From NCBI RefSeq assembly GCF_002005565.1, contig NZ_BDJC01000029.1, positions 1 to 64,000 on the forward strand: 64,000 bases of DNA, written 5' to 3'. The notes beneath the pieces were generated by a model. It saw only the letters and a list, made by a program, of their open reading frames with translations. It was not told the DNA's origin and ran no database searches. Below are positions 41,930-52,596 of this stretch, one piece after another. This stretch comes from Streptomyces sp. JHA26 (GTDB lineage: Bacteria; Actinomycetota; Actinomycetes; Streptomycetales; Streptomycetaceae). A program made the translations under genes and the position numbers. Each line of letters opens with the position of its first letter. Positions within the stretch are counted from its first letter, which is position 1.

Positions 41930-43444
41930 TCAGCCCTCGTCGACGCCCAGCTTCTGCAGGATCAGCTCCTTGACGCGGGCCGCGTCCGCCTGACCCCGGG
42001 TCGCCTTCATGACCGCGCCGACCAGCGCACCGGCCGCGGCCACCTTGCCGCCGCGGATCTTGTCCGCGACGCCCGGGTTGCCGGCGATGGCCTCGTCGAC
42101 GGCGGCGGTCAGCGCGCCCTCGTCGGAGACGACCTTCAGGCCGCGCTTGTCGACGACCTCGTCCGGCGTGCCCTCACCGGCGAGGACGCCCTCGATGACC
42201 TGGCGGGCCAGCTTGTCGTTCAGATCGCCCTTGGTGACCAGCTCGGTGACCCGGGCCACCTGCTGTGGCGTGATCGCCAGCTCGTCCAGCGACTTCTGGG
42301 ACTCGTTGGCGCTGCGGGCCAGCTCGCCCATCCACCACTTGCGGGCGGAGGCCGCGTCGGCGCCGGCGTCGATCGTGGCGACGATCGGGTCCAGCGCGCC
42401 GGCGTTGAGGATGGCCTGCATGTCGGTGCCGGAGATGCCCCACTCCTCGCGGAGCCGGTTGCGGCGCACCAGCGGCAGTTCGGGCAGCGCGGACCGGATC
42501 TCCTCGACCCACTCGCGGGACGGGGCGACCGGCACCAGGTCGGGCTCCGGGAAGTACCGGTAGTCCTCGGCCTCCTCCTTCACGCGGCCCGAGGTCGTGG
42601 ACCCGGTGTCCTCGTGGAAGTGGCGGGTCTCCTGGACGATCGTGCCGCCGCTGCTCAGGACCGCCGCGTGGCGCTGGATCTCGAAGCGGGCGGCGCGCTC
42701 CACGGACCGCAGCGAGTTGACGTTCTTCGTCTCGCTGCGGGTGCCGAACTTCTCGGTGCCGTGCGGGCGCAGCGACAGGTTGACGTCGCAGCGCATCTGG
42801 CCCATCTCCATCCGGGCCTCGGACACGCCGAGCGCGCGGATGACCTCGCGCAGCTCACGGACGTACGCCCGCGCGACCTCCGGCGCACGCTCCCCCGCGC
42901 CCTCGATCGGCTTGGTGACGATCTCGATGAGCGGGATGCCGGCGCGGTTGTAGTCCAGCAGGGAGTGGGACGCGCCGTGGATGCGGCCGGTGGCGCCGCC
43001 GACGTGCGTCGACTTGCCGGTGTCCTCCTCCATGTGGGCGCGCTCGATCTGGACGCGGAAGGTCTCCCCGTCCTCCAGCTGCACGTCGAGGTAGCCGTCG
43101 AAGGCGATCGGCTCGTCGTACTGGGAGGTCTGGAAGTTCTTCGGCATGTCCGGATAGAAGTAGTTCTTCCGGGCGAAGCGGCACCACTCGGCGATCTCGC
43201 AGTTCAGCGCGAGGCCGATCTTGATGGCGGACTCGACGCCGGTCGCGTTGACGACCGGGAGCGCGCCGGGCAGGCCGAGGCAGACCGGGCAGGTCTGGGT
43301 GTTGGCGTCCTGACCGAGGGCCGTCGAACAGCCGCAGAACATCTTGGTCTTGGTGCCGAGTTCGACATGGACCTCGAGGCCCATGACGGGGTCGTACGAC
43401 GCCAGCGCGTCCTCGTACGACACCAGGTCGGTCGTGGTGGTCAC
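41930..43444 (-). CDS. gatB: Asp-tRNA(Asn)/Glu-tRNA(Gln) amidotransferase subunit B
   Basis: A 504-residue GatB, the tRNA-binding kinase/transamidase subunit that phosphorylates the misacylated Glu or Asp and accepts ammonia from GatA. Motifs: YDPVMGLEVHVELGTKTKMFCGC, CPVCLGLPGALPVVN, KNYFYPDMPKNFQTSQYD, a cradle domain and the C-terminal YqeY-like tail domain (about 360-500). GTG 43444 with GAGAGGGAAG upstream. Last gene of gatC-gatA-(79-aa membrane protein)-gatB. Essential in streptomycetes for Gln-tRNA formation. Confidence 0.97.
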   Translation of the reverse strand: MTTTTDLVSYEDALASYDPVMGLEVHVELGTKTKMFCGCSTALGQDANTQTCPVCLGLPGALPVVNATGVESAIKIGLALNCEIAEWCRFARKNYFYPDMPKNFQTSQYDEPIAFDGYLDVQLEDGETFRVQIERAHMEEDTGKSTHVGGATGRIHGASHSLLDYNRAGIPLIEIVTKPIEGAGERAPEVARAYVRELREVIRALGVSEARMEMGQMRCDVNLSLRPHGTEKFGTRSETKNVNSLRSVERAARFEIQRHAAVLSSGGTIVQETRHFHEDTGSTTSGRVKEEAEDYRYFPEPDLVPVAPSREWVEEIRSALPELPLVRRNRLREEWGISGTDMQAILNAGALDPIVATIDAGADAASARKWWMGELARSANESQKSLDELAITPQQVARVTELVTKGDLNDKLARQVIEGVLAGEGTPDEVVDKRGLKVVSDEGALTAAVDEAIAGNPGVADKIRGGKVAAAGALVGAVMKATRGQADAARVKELILQKLGVDEG

Positions 43445-43459
43445 GGTGAAACTTCCCTC

Positions 43460-43695
43460 TCAGCCCAGCAGGACGTCGTCGTCGCCCAGCCGCTTCAGCT
43501 CGCGGTAGAGGATGGCGAGGCCGGTGACGATGGCGGCGGCGGACACGGCGGCGTCGACCAGACGGAGCGTGTCGCTCTCGGCGCGGGCGAGCTTCGCCTG
43601 CTTGGCGACGCTGAACGCGCCGAACGCGGTGGTGGCCATGGACAGGTACAGGCCGTTCTTGGACTTCTTGAAGCCCTTGGCCTTCGACAGCTTGC

Positions 43696-43699
<4 letters not shown>
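43460..43699 (-). CDS. Small membrane protein inserted in the gat operon (79 aa)
   Basis: A 79-residue protein, VSKLSKAKGFKKSKNG at the N-terminus and RELKRLGDDDVLLG at the end. It has a basic N-terminus and one or two hydrophobic segments (LYLSMATTAFGAFSVA and DAAVSAAAIVTGLAILY). Its GTG overlaps the gatA stop (GTGA), and its stop is 15 bases before gatB, so it is translated as part of the gat operon. No family recognised. An accessory link to the amidotransferase is possible but unproven; such operon hitch-hikers also arise by chance. Confidence 0.75.
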
Positions 43700-45189
<1,490 letters not shown>

Positions 45190-45194
45190 GGCGG

Positions 45195-45491
45195 TTACTC
45201 CTCCCCCAGGATCTGCGGCACCTTGAAACGCTGCTGCTCCTGGGCCGGGGCGCCGGAGAGCGCCTGCTCGGGCGTGAGCGACGGACGGACCTCGTCCGGC
45301 CGCATGACGTTCGTCAGCGGGAGCGGGTGAGAGGTCGGCGGTACGTCTTGGTCGGCGACCTCGCTGACGCGGGCGACCGCGCCGATGATGTCGTCCAGCT
45401 GTCCCGCGAAGTGCTCGAGCTCTTCGGGCTTCAGCTCCAGACGCGCCAGCCGGGCGAGGTGGGCGACCTCCTCGCGCGTGATGCCAGGCAT
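45195..45491 (-). CDS. gatC: Asp-tRNA(Asn)/Glu-tRNA(Gln) amidotransferase subunit C
   Basis: A 98-residue GatC, the belt-like subunit that wraps GatA and GatB. Typical N-terminus MPGITREEVAHLARLARLEL, middle VSEVADQDVPPTSHP and the C-terminal RPDEVRPSLTPEQAL...RFKVPQIL, all hallmarks of the family. It is the first gene of the operon. GAGGAACGCTGC precedes the ATG. A TAGGAT -10 box lies 55 bases upstream. Confidence 0.96.
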   Translation of the reverse strand: MPGITREEVAHLARLARLELKPEELEHFAGQLDDIIGAVARVSEVADQDVPPTSHPLPLTNVMRPDEVRPSLTPEQALSGAPAQEQQRFKVPQILGEE

Positions 45492-45545
45492 GCAGCGTTC
45501 CTCTGGGGTGAGTGCGTGTGTTTCGGGCCGATCGGTTCGGCCCCA

Positions 45546-45551
45546 ATCCTA
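45546..45551 (-). promoter_or_regulatory. Candidate -10 box of the gat operon
   Basis: TAGGAT on the minus strand is the Streptomyces consensus -10 sequence, 55 bases before the gatC ATG. No good -35 hexamer lies 16-18 bases upstream. Confidence 0.4.
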
Positions 45552-45592
45552 TGGGGCCGGGCCGCGTGGCCGTTAAACGGTTTCCCCGGACG

Positions 45593-45676
45593 TCACTCCC
45601 CCGCGTCGCGCATCCCGGGCCGCGCTGCCCGGGAAGTGGTCGCCGTGACGACCAGCGACATCACGAACAGCGACAT
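45593..45676 (-). CDS. Possible tiny ORF (27 aa)
   Basis: MSLFVMSLVVTATTSRAARP followed by GMRDAGE, 33 bases after the DUF4267 gene on the same strand. GAGGGGG lies at a plausible distance before the ATG, and the N-terminal half is hydrophobic. It may be a small membrane peptide or chance; there is no other support. Confidence 0.25.
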   Translation of the reverse strand: MSLFVMSLVVTATTSRAARPGMRDAGE

Positions 45677-45708
45677 CTTCGGACCCCCTCGTGACGGCGG
45701 GGACGCGC

Positions 45709-46080
45709 TCAGACCGCGAAGAGCAGGCCGGCGCTGATCAGGACGACGACGGCGGTGGCGAAGTGGATCCCGAAGGCCACGGCCCTCGTACCCCCGTGAC
45801 GCAGCACCACGAGCGTGTCGCCGAGCGGCACTAGGGCCACGCACAGCATGAACCACGCCTCGGCACCGGCGCCCGCGAAGACCAGCAGCGCCAGGCCCAC
45901 CAGACCGAAGGTGCCGTCCCGCAGGCCCTTGACCGTCAGGTACGCACCGGCGTCACCGCCCGGATCGGCCGGGGCGCCGTAGCCGGTGGCGGCGGAGGCG
46001 GGCCGGAACAGGAAGCGGTAGCCGAGGAACACGCAGAACAGGTCGAGCACGACGGCCAGGGTGTACGCGGTGACGGTCAC
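45709..46080 (-). CDS. DUF4267 small membrane protein
   Basis: A 123-residue, four-helix integral membrane protein: TVTAYTLAVVLDLFCVFLGYRFLF, then a conserved extracellular GYGAP, LRDGTFGLVGLALLVFAG, FMLCVALVPLGDTLVVLRHG and FGIHFATAVVVLISAGLLFAV. This matches the DUF4267 family in length and topology. It diverges from a TetR regulator with palindromic operators between them, so it is almost certainly the regulator's target. Function unknown. Confidence 0.82.
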   Translation of the reverse strand: MTVTAYTLAVVLDLFCVFLGYRFLFRPASAATGYGAPADPGGDAGAYLTVKGLRDGTFGLVGLALLVFAGAGAEAWFMLCVALVPLGDTLVVLRHGGTRAVAFGIHFATAVVVLISAGLLFAV

Positions 46081-46091
46081 GGCTTCTCCTT

Positions 46092-46106
46092 GCTAGCAAC
46101 GCTAGG
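46092..46106. promoter_or_regulatory. TetR operator 1 (CTAGC-n3-GCTAG)
   Basis: GCTAGCAACGCTAG contains the perfect inverted repeat CTAGC-AAC-GCTAG, 12 bases before the DUF4267 ATG. Confidence 0.6.
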
Positions 46107-46141
46107 GACAAGGGCGAAGCTAGCAGAGCGTCGACAGAATG

Positions 46142-46156
46142 GCTAGCGTCGCTAGC
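46142..46156. promoter_or_regulatory. TetR operator 2 (CTAGC-n3-GCTAG)
   Basis: GCTAGCGTCGCTAGC is a 15-base inverted repeat of the same type as operator 1, ending eight bases before the TetR ATG; a further half-site GCTAGC lies at 46119. Autorepression is expected. Confidence 0.65.
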
Positions 46157-46164
46157 ATGACGGT

Positions 46165-46755
46165 ATGACGATCCGGACGCGCCGGGAGCGCGAACGAGGG
46201 GAACGCGAGCGGCTGATCGTGACGGCCGCACAGGAGCTGGCCGAGGCGGAGGGCTGGGACGCGGTCACCACCCGCCGGCTGGCCGCCGAGGTCGAGTACA
46301 GCCAGCCGGTCCTGTACAGCCACTTCGAGGGCAAGGACGCGATCGTGGCGGCGGTCGCGGTGCGGGGCTGCGAGGAGTTCACCGTCGCGCTGCGGGCGGC
46401 CGCCGCGGCGGCCGGCGGCGCGCGCGAGAGGCTGGCGGCGGTCGGGGAGGCGTACACGGCGTTCGGGCGGCGGCGGCCCGCGCTCTACGACGCGATGTTC
46501 ACGCACCGCGTCGACCTGCCGTTCGCCACGCCCGAGGCCCCGGCGGCCCTCCAGGAGGCGTTCGGCGAGCTGCTGCGGGCCGTGGAGCCGTTCGCGGCGG
46601 AGGGCGACGAGCCGGTGCTGCTCACCGAGACGTACTGGGCCTGCCTGCACGGGCTGGTGACCCTGACGCGCGACGGCCGGCTGCCGGAAGGAGCCCACGA
46701 ACGCCGGCTGGCCCTGCTGGTCGGGCGCTTCGCGGCGCGGGGCACCGCGCACTGA
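46165..46755 (+). CDS. TetR family regulator
   Basis: A 196-residue TetR protein. Helix-turn-helix VTTRRLAAEVEYSQPVLYSHFEGKD (about residues 34-58), then a helical C-terminal domain of the TetR_C_33/WHG type. It is divergent from the DUF4267 membrane protein gene; two CTAGC-n3-GCTAG palindromes fill the 84-base gap. The operator almost touches the ATG, so the message probably has little or no 5' leader. Confidence 0.9.
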   Translation: MTIRTRRERERGERERLIVTAAQELAEAEGWDAVTTRRLAAEVEYSQPVLYSHFEGKDAIVAAVAVRGCEEFTVALRAAAAAAGGARERLAAVGEAYTAFGRRRPALYDAMFTHRVDLPFATPEAPAALQEAFGELLRAVEPFAAEGDEPVLLTETYWACLHGLVTLTRDGRLPEGAHERRLALLVGRFAARGTAH

Positions 46756-46845
46756 GCCGGGCGGTGCCGCGGCCGGCACAGGACCGCCGGCGGACGTCCT
46801 GCGCGGGGAGAGCTCCGCCGGCAGGGCGCCCGAGGGCGGGCCGGG

Positions 46846-49065
46846 TCACTCGTCGGCGGCCGCCGCGGGCAGCGCCGCCGCGGGGCGGACCCAGCCGCGT
46901 GAGCCCCGGGCGCGCAGCCACGCCGTCGTCTCCTCGGGCGGCATCGCCGCCGCGACCAGCCAGCCCTGTACGGCGTCGCAGCCCAGGTCGCGCAGTCGTT
47001 CCCAGGTCTCGTCGTCCTCGACGCCCTCGGCGACGACCAGCAGGCCGAGGGAGTGGGCGAGGTCGACGGTGCAGCGCACGATCTCGGCGTCCTCGGTGTC
47101 GACGGCCAGCCGGGCCACGAACGAGCGGTCGATCTTGAGCTCGCTGACCGGGAGCCGGCGCAGGTGCACCAGGGAGGAGTAACCGGTGCCGAAGTCGTCC
47201 AGGGACATCTTCACGCCGTGCGCGGTCAGTCCGGCGAGGGTGTCGGCGGCACGCTGCGGGTCCTCCAGCAGGACGTGTTCCGTGATCTCCAGCTGGAGCG
47301 CCCCCGCCGGGACGCCGTGCCGGGCCAGCCGTGCGGCGACCGAGCCGGCGAAGCCGGGGGTGTGCACGTCGCGCGGGGAGACGTTGACCGCGACCGGCAC
47401 GAACAGGCCCTGGGCCCGCCACCGGGCGACCTGACCGAGCGCCGTCTCCAGCACGTACTCCGTCAGGTGGGGCATCAGGCCGGAGGACTCCGCGATGGCG
47501 ATGAACTCATCGGGCGGCACGCTGCCGCGCTCGGGGTGCACCCAGCGGACCAGGGCCTCCAGGCCGGCCACCTGCCCGTCGAAGCGGACCTTGGGCTGGT
47601 AGTGCAGCCGGACCTCGTGGGCGTCCAGGGCCCGGCGCAGATCGCCCAGCAGCCCCAGCCGGTCCGGGGTGTTGGAGTCGCGCTTGGACTCGTAGACCTC
47701 CACCCCCGTGCGGTCCCGCTTCGCCTGGTACATCGCCACGTCCGCCCGGCGCAGCAGTCCCTCGGCGTCCAGCGCGTGGTCGGGGAAGACGGCGACCCCG
47801 GCGCTGGCCTCCAGGACCAGGGTGAGCCCGTCCAGGTCGAGGGGGGAGCTGAGCGCGGCGACGAGTCCCCGGGCGAGGCGGGTCGCCGAGGTGGTGGAGT
47901 CGGCGACCGGCAGCAGGACGACGAACTCGTCACCGCCCAGCCTCGCGGCCTCCGCCCCGCGCGGCAGCGCCAGCCGCAGCCGGTCGGCGGTCTGCAACAG
48001 CAGCCGGTCACCGGCGAGATGTCCGAGGGTGTCGTTGACCGACCGGAAACGGTCGAGGTCGATCAGCATCAGGGCGGCGCGGGCGCCGACCCGTTCGGCG
48101 TCGTCCAGCGCGGCCCAGGTCCGCTCCAGCAGCCACTGCCGGTTGGGCAGTCCGGTCAGCGGGTCGCGCAACTGCTCCTCCGCCCGGGCCCGGGCGATCC
48201 ACAGCGTGGAGTCGAGGGCGATCAGCGGGATGGAGAACAGCGGCAGCAGCAGCGGCTTGGCGACGGCGACCACGCAGACCAGCGGTGCGATGCCGAGCAG
48301 CGCGACGGCCACCAGGCCGTGTCTGACCAGGGTGGTGCGGGCGACGGTGGCCAGTCCCGCGCGCGGCGTGTGCAGGTACCACAGCAGACCACGGGTGACG
48401 GCGAGGTAGGCGACGGCGACGAGCACCACCTCGGGGACCGCGTACACCCCCCACGTGTTCGGGTCCCAGGGCTGCTCGACGGACGGTACGGAGCCGCAGA
48501 CGCCCAGCAGCAGGGCGCCCGCGGCGATGCCGAGGATGTCCACCGCGCCGTGCAGGACGCCCTGCCGCCAGCGGCCCCGGCGGGCCACGCCGACCAGGAC
48601 GACGACGGCGAGGCTGACCAGGCCGGCCGGAACCCAGCCGTAGAGCAGCAGGACGGAGAGGGTGAGGGCGGCGCCCGAGCCGGTGCCGCCCCACCAGCGG
48701 GAACGGCCGAGCATGACCAGGTGGCCGACGACGATGCCGGTCAGCACGGCGAGGGACCAGCCGGCGGTGCCGGACGGGAAGAGGGCGCGGCCCTCGGCGA
48801 ACGTCCCGCAGAAGCCGGCGCCCAGGACTAATCCGGCCGCGGTCACGACCGCCGCGGGCAACGCGGGCCGGGACCCGTGCCGTTCGGTGCCGGTGCCGGA
48901 CAGCGCGGGCGTGCCGGTGGCCGCCGGCGCGGCACCCGGGGCCTCCCCCGCGGGGTGCCGTGCGCCGCCACCGCGCTGCCCGGGCCGTCGGCCCACGTGC
49001 CAGGTCCCCACCAGGCGCCGCGGGCGCAGCCGTGAGCCCGCGGCGGCGCTCTCGGTCGGTTCCAT
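46846..49065 (-). CDS. rmdB: Membrane GGDEF-EAL c-di-GMP enzyme (RmdB-like)
   Basis: A 739-residue membrane protein with hydrophobic segments over residues 70-290 followed by tandem GGDEF (about 290-450; ARLGGDEFVVLLP, DPLTGLPNRQWLLE) and EAL (about 460-715; LHYQPKVRFDGQVAGLEALVRW, DDFGTGYSS, KIDRSFV) domains. Both signature motifs are intact, so diguanylate cyclase and phosphodiesterase activities are both possible. Position next to ligA matches the gene I recall as rmdB in S. coelicolor, a regulator of morphological development; that name rests on synteny. ATG 49065 with AGAGGGACGGGA upstream. Confidence 0.88.
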   Translation of the reverse strand: MEPTESAAAGSRLRPRRLVGTWHVGRRPGQRGGGARHPAGEAPGAAPAATGTPALSGTGTERHGSRPALPAAVVTAAGLVLGAGFCGTFAEGRALFPSGTAGWSLAVLTGIVVGHLVMLGRSRWWGGTGSGAALTLSVLLLYGWVPAGLVSLAVVVLVGVARRGRWRQGVLHGAVDILGIAAGALLLGVCGSVPSVEQPWDPNTWGVYAVPEVVLVAVAYLAVTRGLLWYLHTPRAGLATVARTTLVRHGLVAVALLGIAPLVCVVAVAKPLLLPLFSIPLIALDSTLWIARARAEEQLRDPLTGLPNRQWLLERTWAALDDAERVGARAALMLIDLDRFRSVNDTLGHLAGDRLLLQTADRLRLALPRGAEAARLGGDEFVVLLPVADSTTSATRLARGLVAALSSPLDLDGLTLVLEASAGVAVFPDHALDAEGLLRRADVAMYQAKRDRTGVEVYESKRDSNTPDRLGLLGDLRRALDAHEVRLHYQPKVRFDGQVAGLEALVRWVHPERGSVPPDEFIAIAESSGLMPHLTEYVLETALGQVARWRAQGLFVPVAVNVSPRDVHTPGFAGSVAARLARHGVPAGALQLEITEHVLLEDPQRAADTLAGLTAHGVKMSLDDFGTGYSSLVHLRRLPVSELKIDRSFVARLAVDTEDAEIVRCTVDLAHSLGLLVVAEGVEDDETWERLRDLGCDAVQGWLVAAAMPPEETTAWLRARGSRGWVRPAAALPAAAADE

Positions 49066-49327
49066 TCCCGTCCCTCTCACAGCCGGCGGTGCCCACGCCA
49101 CGCGGCCCTGCGCCCGACAGCCCTCAACGGCTCCGCGTTGGAGAACCCTTCCCCCTGTTCCTTGGGGCAGGGGGATGCCCCCGACCGCGGCTGGGCACGG
49201 CAGGTGCACCCCACAACAGTAGGCCGCGGAAGGCTTCCAGGGGCACCGGTCGTCGACGGTTGCCCGAATGCCACCCGGCCACCCGTATGCATCTGGTATG
49301 CGCCGATCGGGTGGTCTTCAACCGCTA

Positions 49328-51520
49328 TTACTCGGCCGAAAGCGCGGCGCCGGCGGCCGCGTCGGGTCCTTCCTCGAGCAGGACGGTGAACCCGTCCTCG
49401 TCCAGGACCGGCACCTTGAGTTGCACCGCCTTGTCGTACTTGGACCCGGGGTTGTCACCCACCACCACGAACGACGTCTTCCTGGACACCGATCCGGTCA
49501 CCTTGGCGCCCCGGCTCTGCAGGGCGTCCTTGGCTCCGTCGCGCGTGAAGTTCTCCAGGGTGCCGGTGACGACGACGGTGAGTCCTTCGAGCGGGCGCGG
49601 GCCCTCGTCCTCGCCGGCCGACTGCTCCTCCAGCGGAACTCCGGCCGCCTTCCACTTGCGGACGATCTCGCGGTGCCAGTCCTCGGCGAACCACTCCTTG
49701 AGGGAGGCGGCGATGACGGGACCGACGCCGTCGGTGTTCGCCAGCTCCTCCTCGGTGGCCTGCTCGATCCGGTCGACGGAACGGAACTGGCGGGCCAGCT
49801 CCTGGGCCGCGACGGGGCCGACGTGCCGGATGGAGAGCCCGTTGAGGAAGCGGGCGAGCGGGCGGCTCTTGGCCTCCTCGATGTGCTTGAGCAGCGCGAG
49901 GGTGTTCTTCTTCGGCTCGCCCTTCTGGTTGGCGAAGACCGTGACGACCTTCTCCTCGCCGGTCCTGGGGTCGCGCTTGGGCAGCCCGCTGTCCGGGTCG
50001 AGGACGTACGCCTTGATGGGCAGCAGCTTCTCGACGGTGAGGTCGAAGAGGTCGCCCTCGTCGACCAGCGGCGGGTCGGCCGGCTCCAGCGGCCGGGTGA
50101 GCGCGGCCGCGACGACGCCGCCGAAGTGCTCGATGTCCAGGCACTCCCGGCCGGCGAGGTAGGCGACGCGCTCCCTCAACTGGGCGGGGCAGGTCCGGGC
50201 GTTGGGGCACCGGAGGTCGATGTCGCCCTCCTTCATGGCCTTCAGCGGCGTCCCGCACTCGGGGCACGCGGCCGGCATGACGAACTCCCGCTCGCTGCCG
50301 TCCCTGAGGTCGGCGACCGGCCCGAGGATCTCGGGGATCACGTCACCGGCCTTGCGCAGCACCACCGTGTCGCCGATGAGGACGCCCTTGGCCTTGACGA
50401 CCTCCTGGTTGTGCAGGGTGGCGAACTCCACCTCGCTGCCCGCCACGGTGACCGGCTCGACCTGCGCGTACGGCGTGACGCGGCCGGTGCGGCCGACGCC
50501 CACCTTGATGTCGACGAGCCTGGTGTTGACCTCCTCGGGCGCGTACTTGTAGGCGATGGCCCAGCGCGGGGCGCGCGCGGTCGAGCCGAGGCGTCCCTGG
50601 AGGCGGATCTCGTCGAGCTTGACGACGACGCCGTCGATCTCGTGCTCCACCGAGTGCCGGTTCTCGCCGTAGTGCGCGATGAACTCCCGCACGCCGCCCA
50701 GGTCGTCGACCACCCTGTTGTGCGGGGAGGTGGGCAGGCCCCAGGACGCCAGGAGGTCGTACGCCTGGGAGAGGCGGGTCATGCCCGTGTAGCCCTCCAG
50801 GGCGCCGATGCCGTGGACGACCATGTGCAGTGGGCGGGAGGCGGTGACGCGCGGGTCCTTCTGGCGCAGCGAACCGGCCGCCGCGTTGCGGGGGTTGGCG
50901 AAGGGCTTGTCGCCAGCCTCGACCAGGCGGGCGTTGAGCCCCTGGAACTTCTCCATCGGGAAGTAGACCTCGCCGCGGACCTCCACGAGGTCGGGGACCT
51001 CGTCGCCCGTCAGGCGCTCGGGGATCTCGGCGATGGTGCGGACGTTGGGCGTGATGTCCTCGCCGGTGCGGCCGTCGCCGCGGGTGGCCGCGCGGACGAG
51101 CCGGCCGCGCTCGTAGGTGAGGTTGACGGCCAGTCCGTCGACCTTCAGCTCGCACAGGAAGTGGTACTCCTGCTCGCCCAGCTCCCTGGCGATGCGCTCG
51201 GTCCAGGCGGCGAGTTCGTCGTCGTTGAAGGTGTTGTCCAGCGAGAGCATGCGCGAGCGGTGCTCGACGGAGGTGAACTCCGTCTCGTAGGAACCGGCGA
51301 CCTTCTGGGTCGGCGAGTCCGGGGTGCGCAGCTCCGGGTGCTCCTCCTCCAGCGCCTCCAGGGAACGCAGCAGCCGGTCGAAGTCCGCGTCGCTGATGAC
51401 GGGGGCGTCCTTCACGTAGTACCGGAAGCGGTGTTCCTCGATCTGCTCAGCGAGCCGCACGTGCTTCTCGCGCGCCTCGGCGGGCACGTTCGTCGTCTCC
51501 GCCTGCTTGTCGCCGGCCAC
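49328..51520 (-). CDS. ligA: NAD-dependent DNA ligase
   Basis: A 730-residue replicative ligase that seals nicks using NAD+. Domain order: Ia domain (VRLAEQIEEHRFRYYVKDAP), adenylation domain with nucleophile Lys126 in FLCELKVDGLA, OB fold, four-Cys zinc finger (CPECGTPL...CPNARTCP), helix-hairpin-helix repeats and a C-terminal BRCT domain (LEGLTVVVTGTLENFTRDGA). The length is normal for LigA. GTG 51520 with GGGAGGACGACAC upstream. It begins 15 bases after the MetE-like gene. Confidence 0.97.
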   Translation of the reverse strand: MAGDKQAETTNVPAEAREKHVRLAEQIEEHRFRYYVKDAPVISDADFDRLLRSLEALEEEHPELRTPDSPTQKVAGSYETEFTSVEHRSRMLSLDNTFNDDELAAWTERIARELGEQEYHFLCELKVDGLAVNLTYERGRLVRAATRGDGRTGEDITPNVRTIAEIPERLTGDEVPDLVEVRGEVYFPMEKFQGLNARLVEAGDKPFANPRNAAAGSLRQKDPRVTASRPLHMVVHGIGALEGYTGMTRLSQAYDLLASWGLPTSPHNRVVDDLGGVREFIAHYGENRHSVEHEIDGVVVKLDEIRLQGRLGSTARAPRWAIAYKYAPEEVNTRLVDIKVGVGRTGRVTPYAQVEPVTVAGSEVEFATLHNQEVVKAKGVLIGDTVVLRKAGDVIPEILGPVADLRDGSEREFVMPAACPECGTPLKAMKEGDIDLRCPNARTCPAQLRERVAYLAGRECLDIEHFGGVVAAALTRPLEPADPPLVDEGDLFDLTVEKLLPIKAYVLDPDSGLPKRDPRTGEEKVVTVFANQKGEPKKNTLALLKHIEEAKSRPLARFLNGLSIRHVGPVAAQELARQFRSVDRIEQATEEELANTDGVGPVIAASLKEWFAEDWHREIVRKWKAAGVPLEEQSAGEDEGPRPLEGLTVVVTGTLENFTRDGAKDALQSRGAKVTGSVSRKTSFVVVGDNPGSKYDKAVQLKVPVLDEDGFTVLLEEGPDAAAGAALSAE

Positions 51521-51535
51521 CGTGTCGTCCTCCCG

Positions 51536-52537
51536 TTACTCTGGGTCGTCCGCGAGGGATCTCGCCGCCCGGACGCAGTGGGCGAGCGCGCGGCGGGCGT
51601 ACTCGGGGGACGCGCCCGCGAGTCCGCACGACGGTGTCACCGTGACCGCCTCCGCGAGAAGTCCCGGATGCAGCCCCAGCCTGCGCCACAGCGTCCTGAC
51701 ACCCATGACGCTACCGGCAGGGTCTGACAACGGGCCGTCCGTCCCCGGCACGACACCGGCCAGCAGCCGGGTGCCGCCCTCCACCGCCTCGCCGATCGCG
51801 TCGTCGTCACGTTCGGTGAGGAGGGAGAAGTCGAAGGAGATCCCCGCGACGCCGGCCCGGCGCAGCAGGGCGAACGGGACGTCGGGCGCGCAGGAGTGGA
51901 CCACGACGGGACCGTCGCCGTGCGCCCCGACGGTGTTCCTCAGGGTCGCCTCCACGACCTGCCGGTCCACGGCCCGGTGCGTGCGGTAGCCGCTGGCGGT
52001 GCGCACCCGGCCGCGCAGCACGGCGGTGAGGGAGGGCTCGTCGAGCTGGAGCACGAGCGTCGCGCCGGGCACGCGGCGCCGGACCTCGGCGAGGTGCAGG
52101 CGCAGGCCCTCGGCGAGGGAGGCGGCGAGGTCGCGGGTGGCACCGGCGTCGGACAGGACGGCCTCGCCGTTGCGCAGTTCCAGGGCGGCGGCCAGCGTCC
52201 AGGGGCCGACGGCCTGGACCTTCAGCGGCCCCTCGTACCCTTGGGTGAACTCCTCCAGCGCGTCGAGGTCCTCCCGCAGCCAGGCCCGGGCCCGCCTGGT
52301 GTCCCGGCCCGGCCGGTCGCCGAGGCGCCAGCCGCTGGGCTCCACGCGCGCGTACAGCTCGACGAGCATTCCGGCGCTGCGGCCGATCATGTCGGCGCCG
52401 GGGCCGCGGGCGGGCAGCTCGGGCAGGAAGGGGAAGTCCTCGAAGGTGCCGGTGGCGGTCTTGACGGCCTCGCGCGCGTCGTCCCCCGGGAGGGAGCCGA
52501 CGCCGGTGGCGGGGCCGAGGTGGAGGTTGTCGTTCAC
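51536..52537 (-). CDS. MetE-like (cobalamin-independent methionine synthase C-terminal domain) protein
   Basis: A 333-residue protein covering only the catalytic C-terminal-type barrel of cobalamin-independent methionine synthase (ATGVGSLPGDD at the start, VQAVGPWTLAAALELRNG, LVLQLDEPSLTAVLRG, VVVHSCAPDVPFALLRRAG, VTVTPSCGLAGASPEYARRAL). The HxC and terminal Cys are candidate zinc ligands. It is half the size of full MetE, so it belongs to the short MetE-like group whose methyl donor is unclear. GTG 52537 has no obvious ribosome site. It runs into ligA. Confidence 0.82.
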   Translation of the reverse strand: MNDNLHLGPATGVGSLPGDDAREAVKTATGTFEDFPFLPELPARGPGADMIGRSAGMLVELYARVEPSGWRLGDRPGRDTRRARAWLREDLDALEEFTQGYEGPLKVQAVGPWTLAAALELRNGEAVLSDAGATRDLAASLAEGLRLHLAEVRRRVPGATLVLQLDEPSLTAVLRGRVRTASGYRTHRAVDRQVVEATLRNTVGAHGDGPVVVHSCAPDVPFALLRRAGVAGISFDFSLLTERDDDAIGEAVEGGTRLLAGVVPGTDGPLSDPAGSVMGVRTLWRRLGLHPGLLAEAVTVTPSCGLAGASPEYARRALAHCVRAARSLADDPE

Positions 52538-52596
52538 AGGGGAAGCGTACGCAGGGGCGGCCGGGACGGCCCCCGCCCCCGCCGCCCCGCCGGGGA

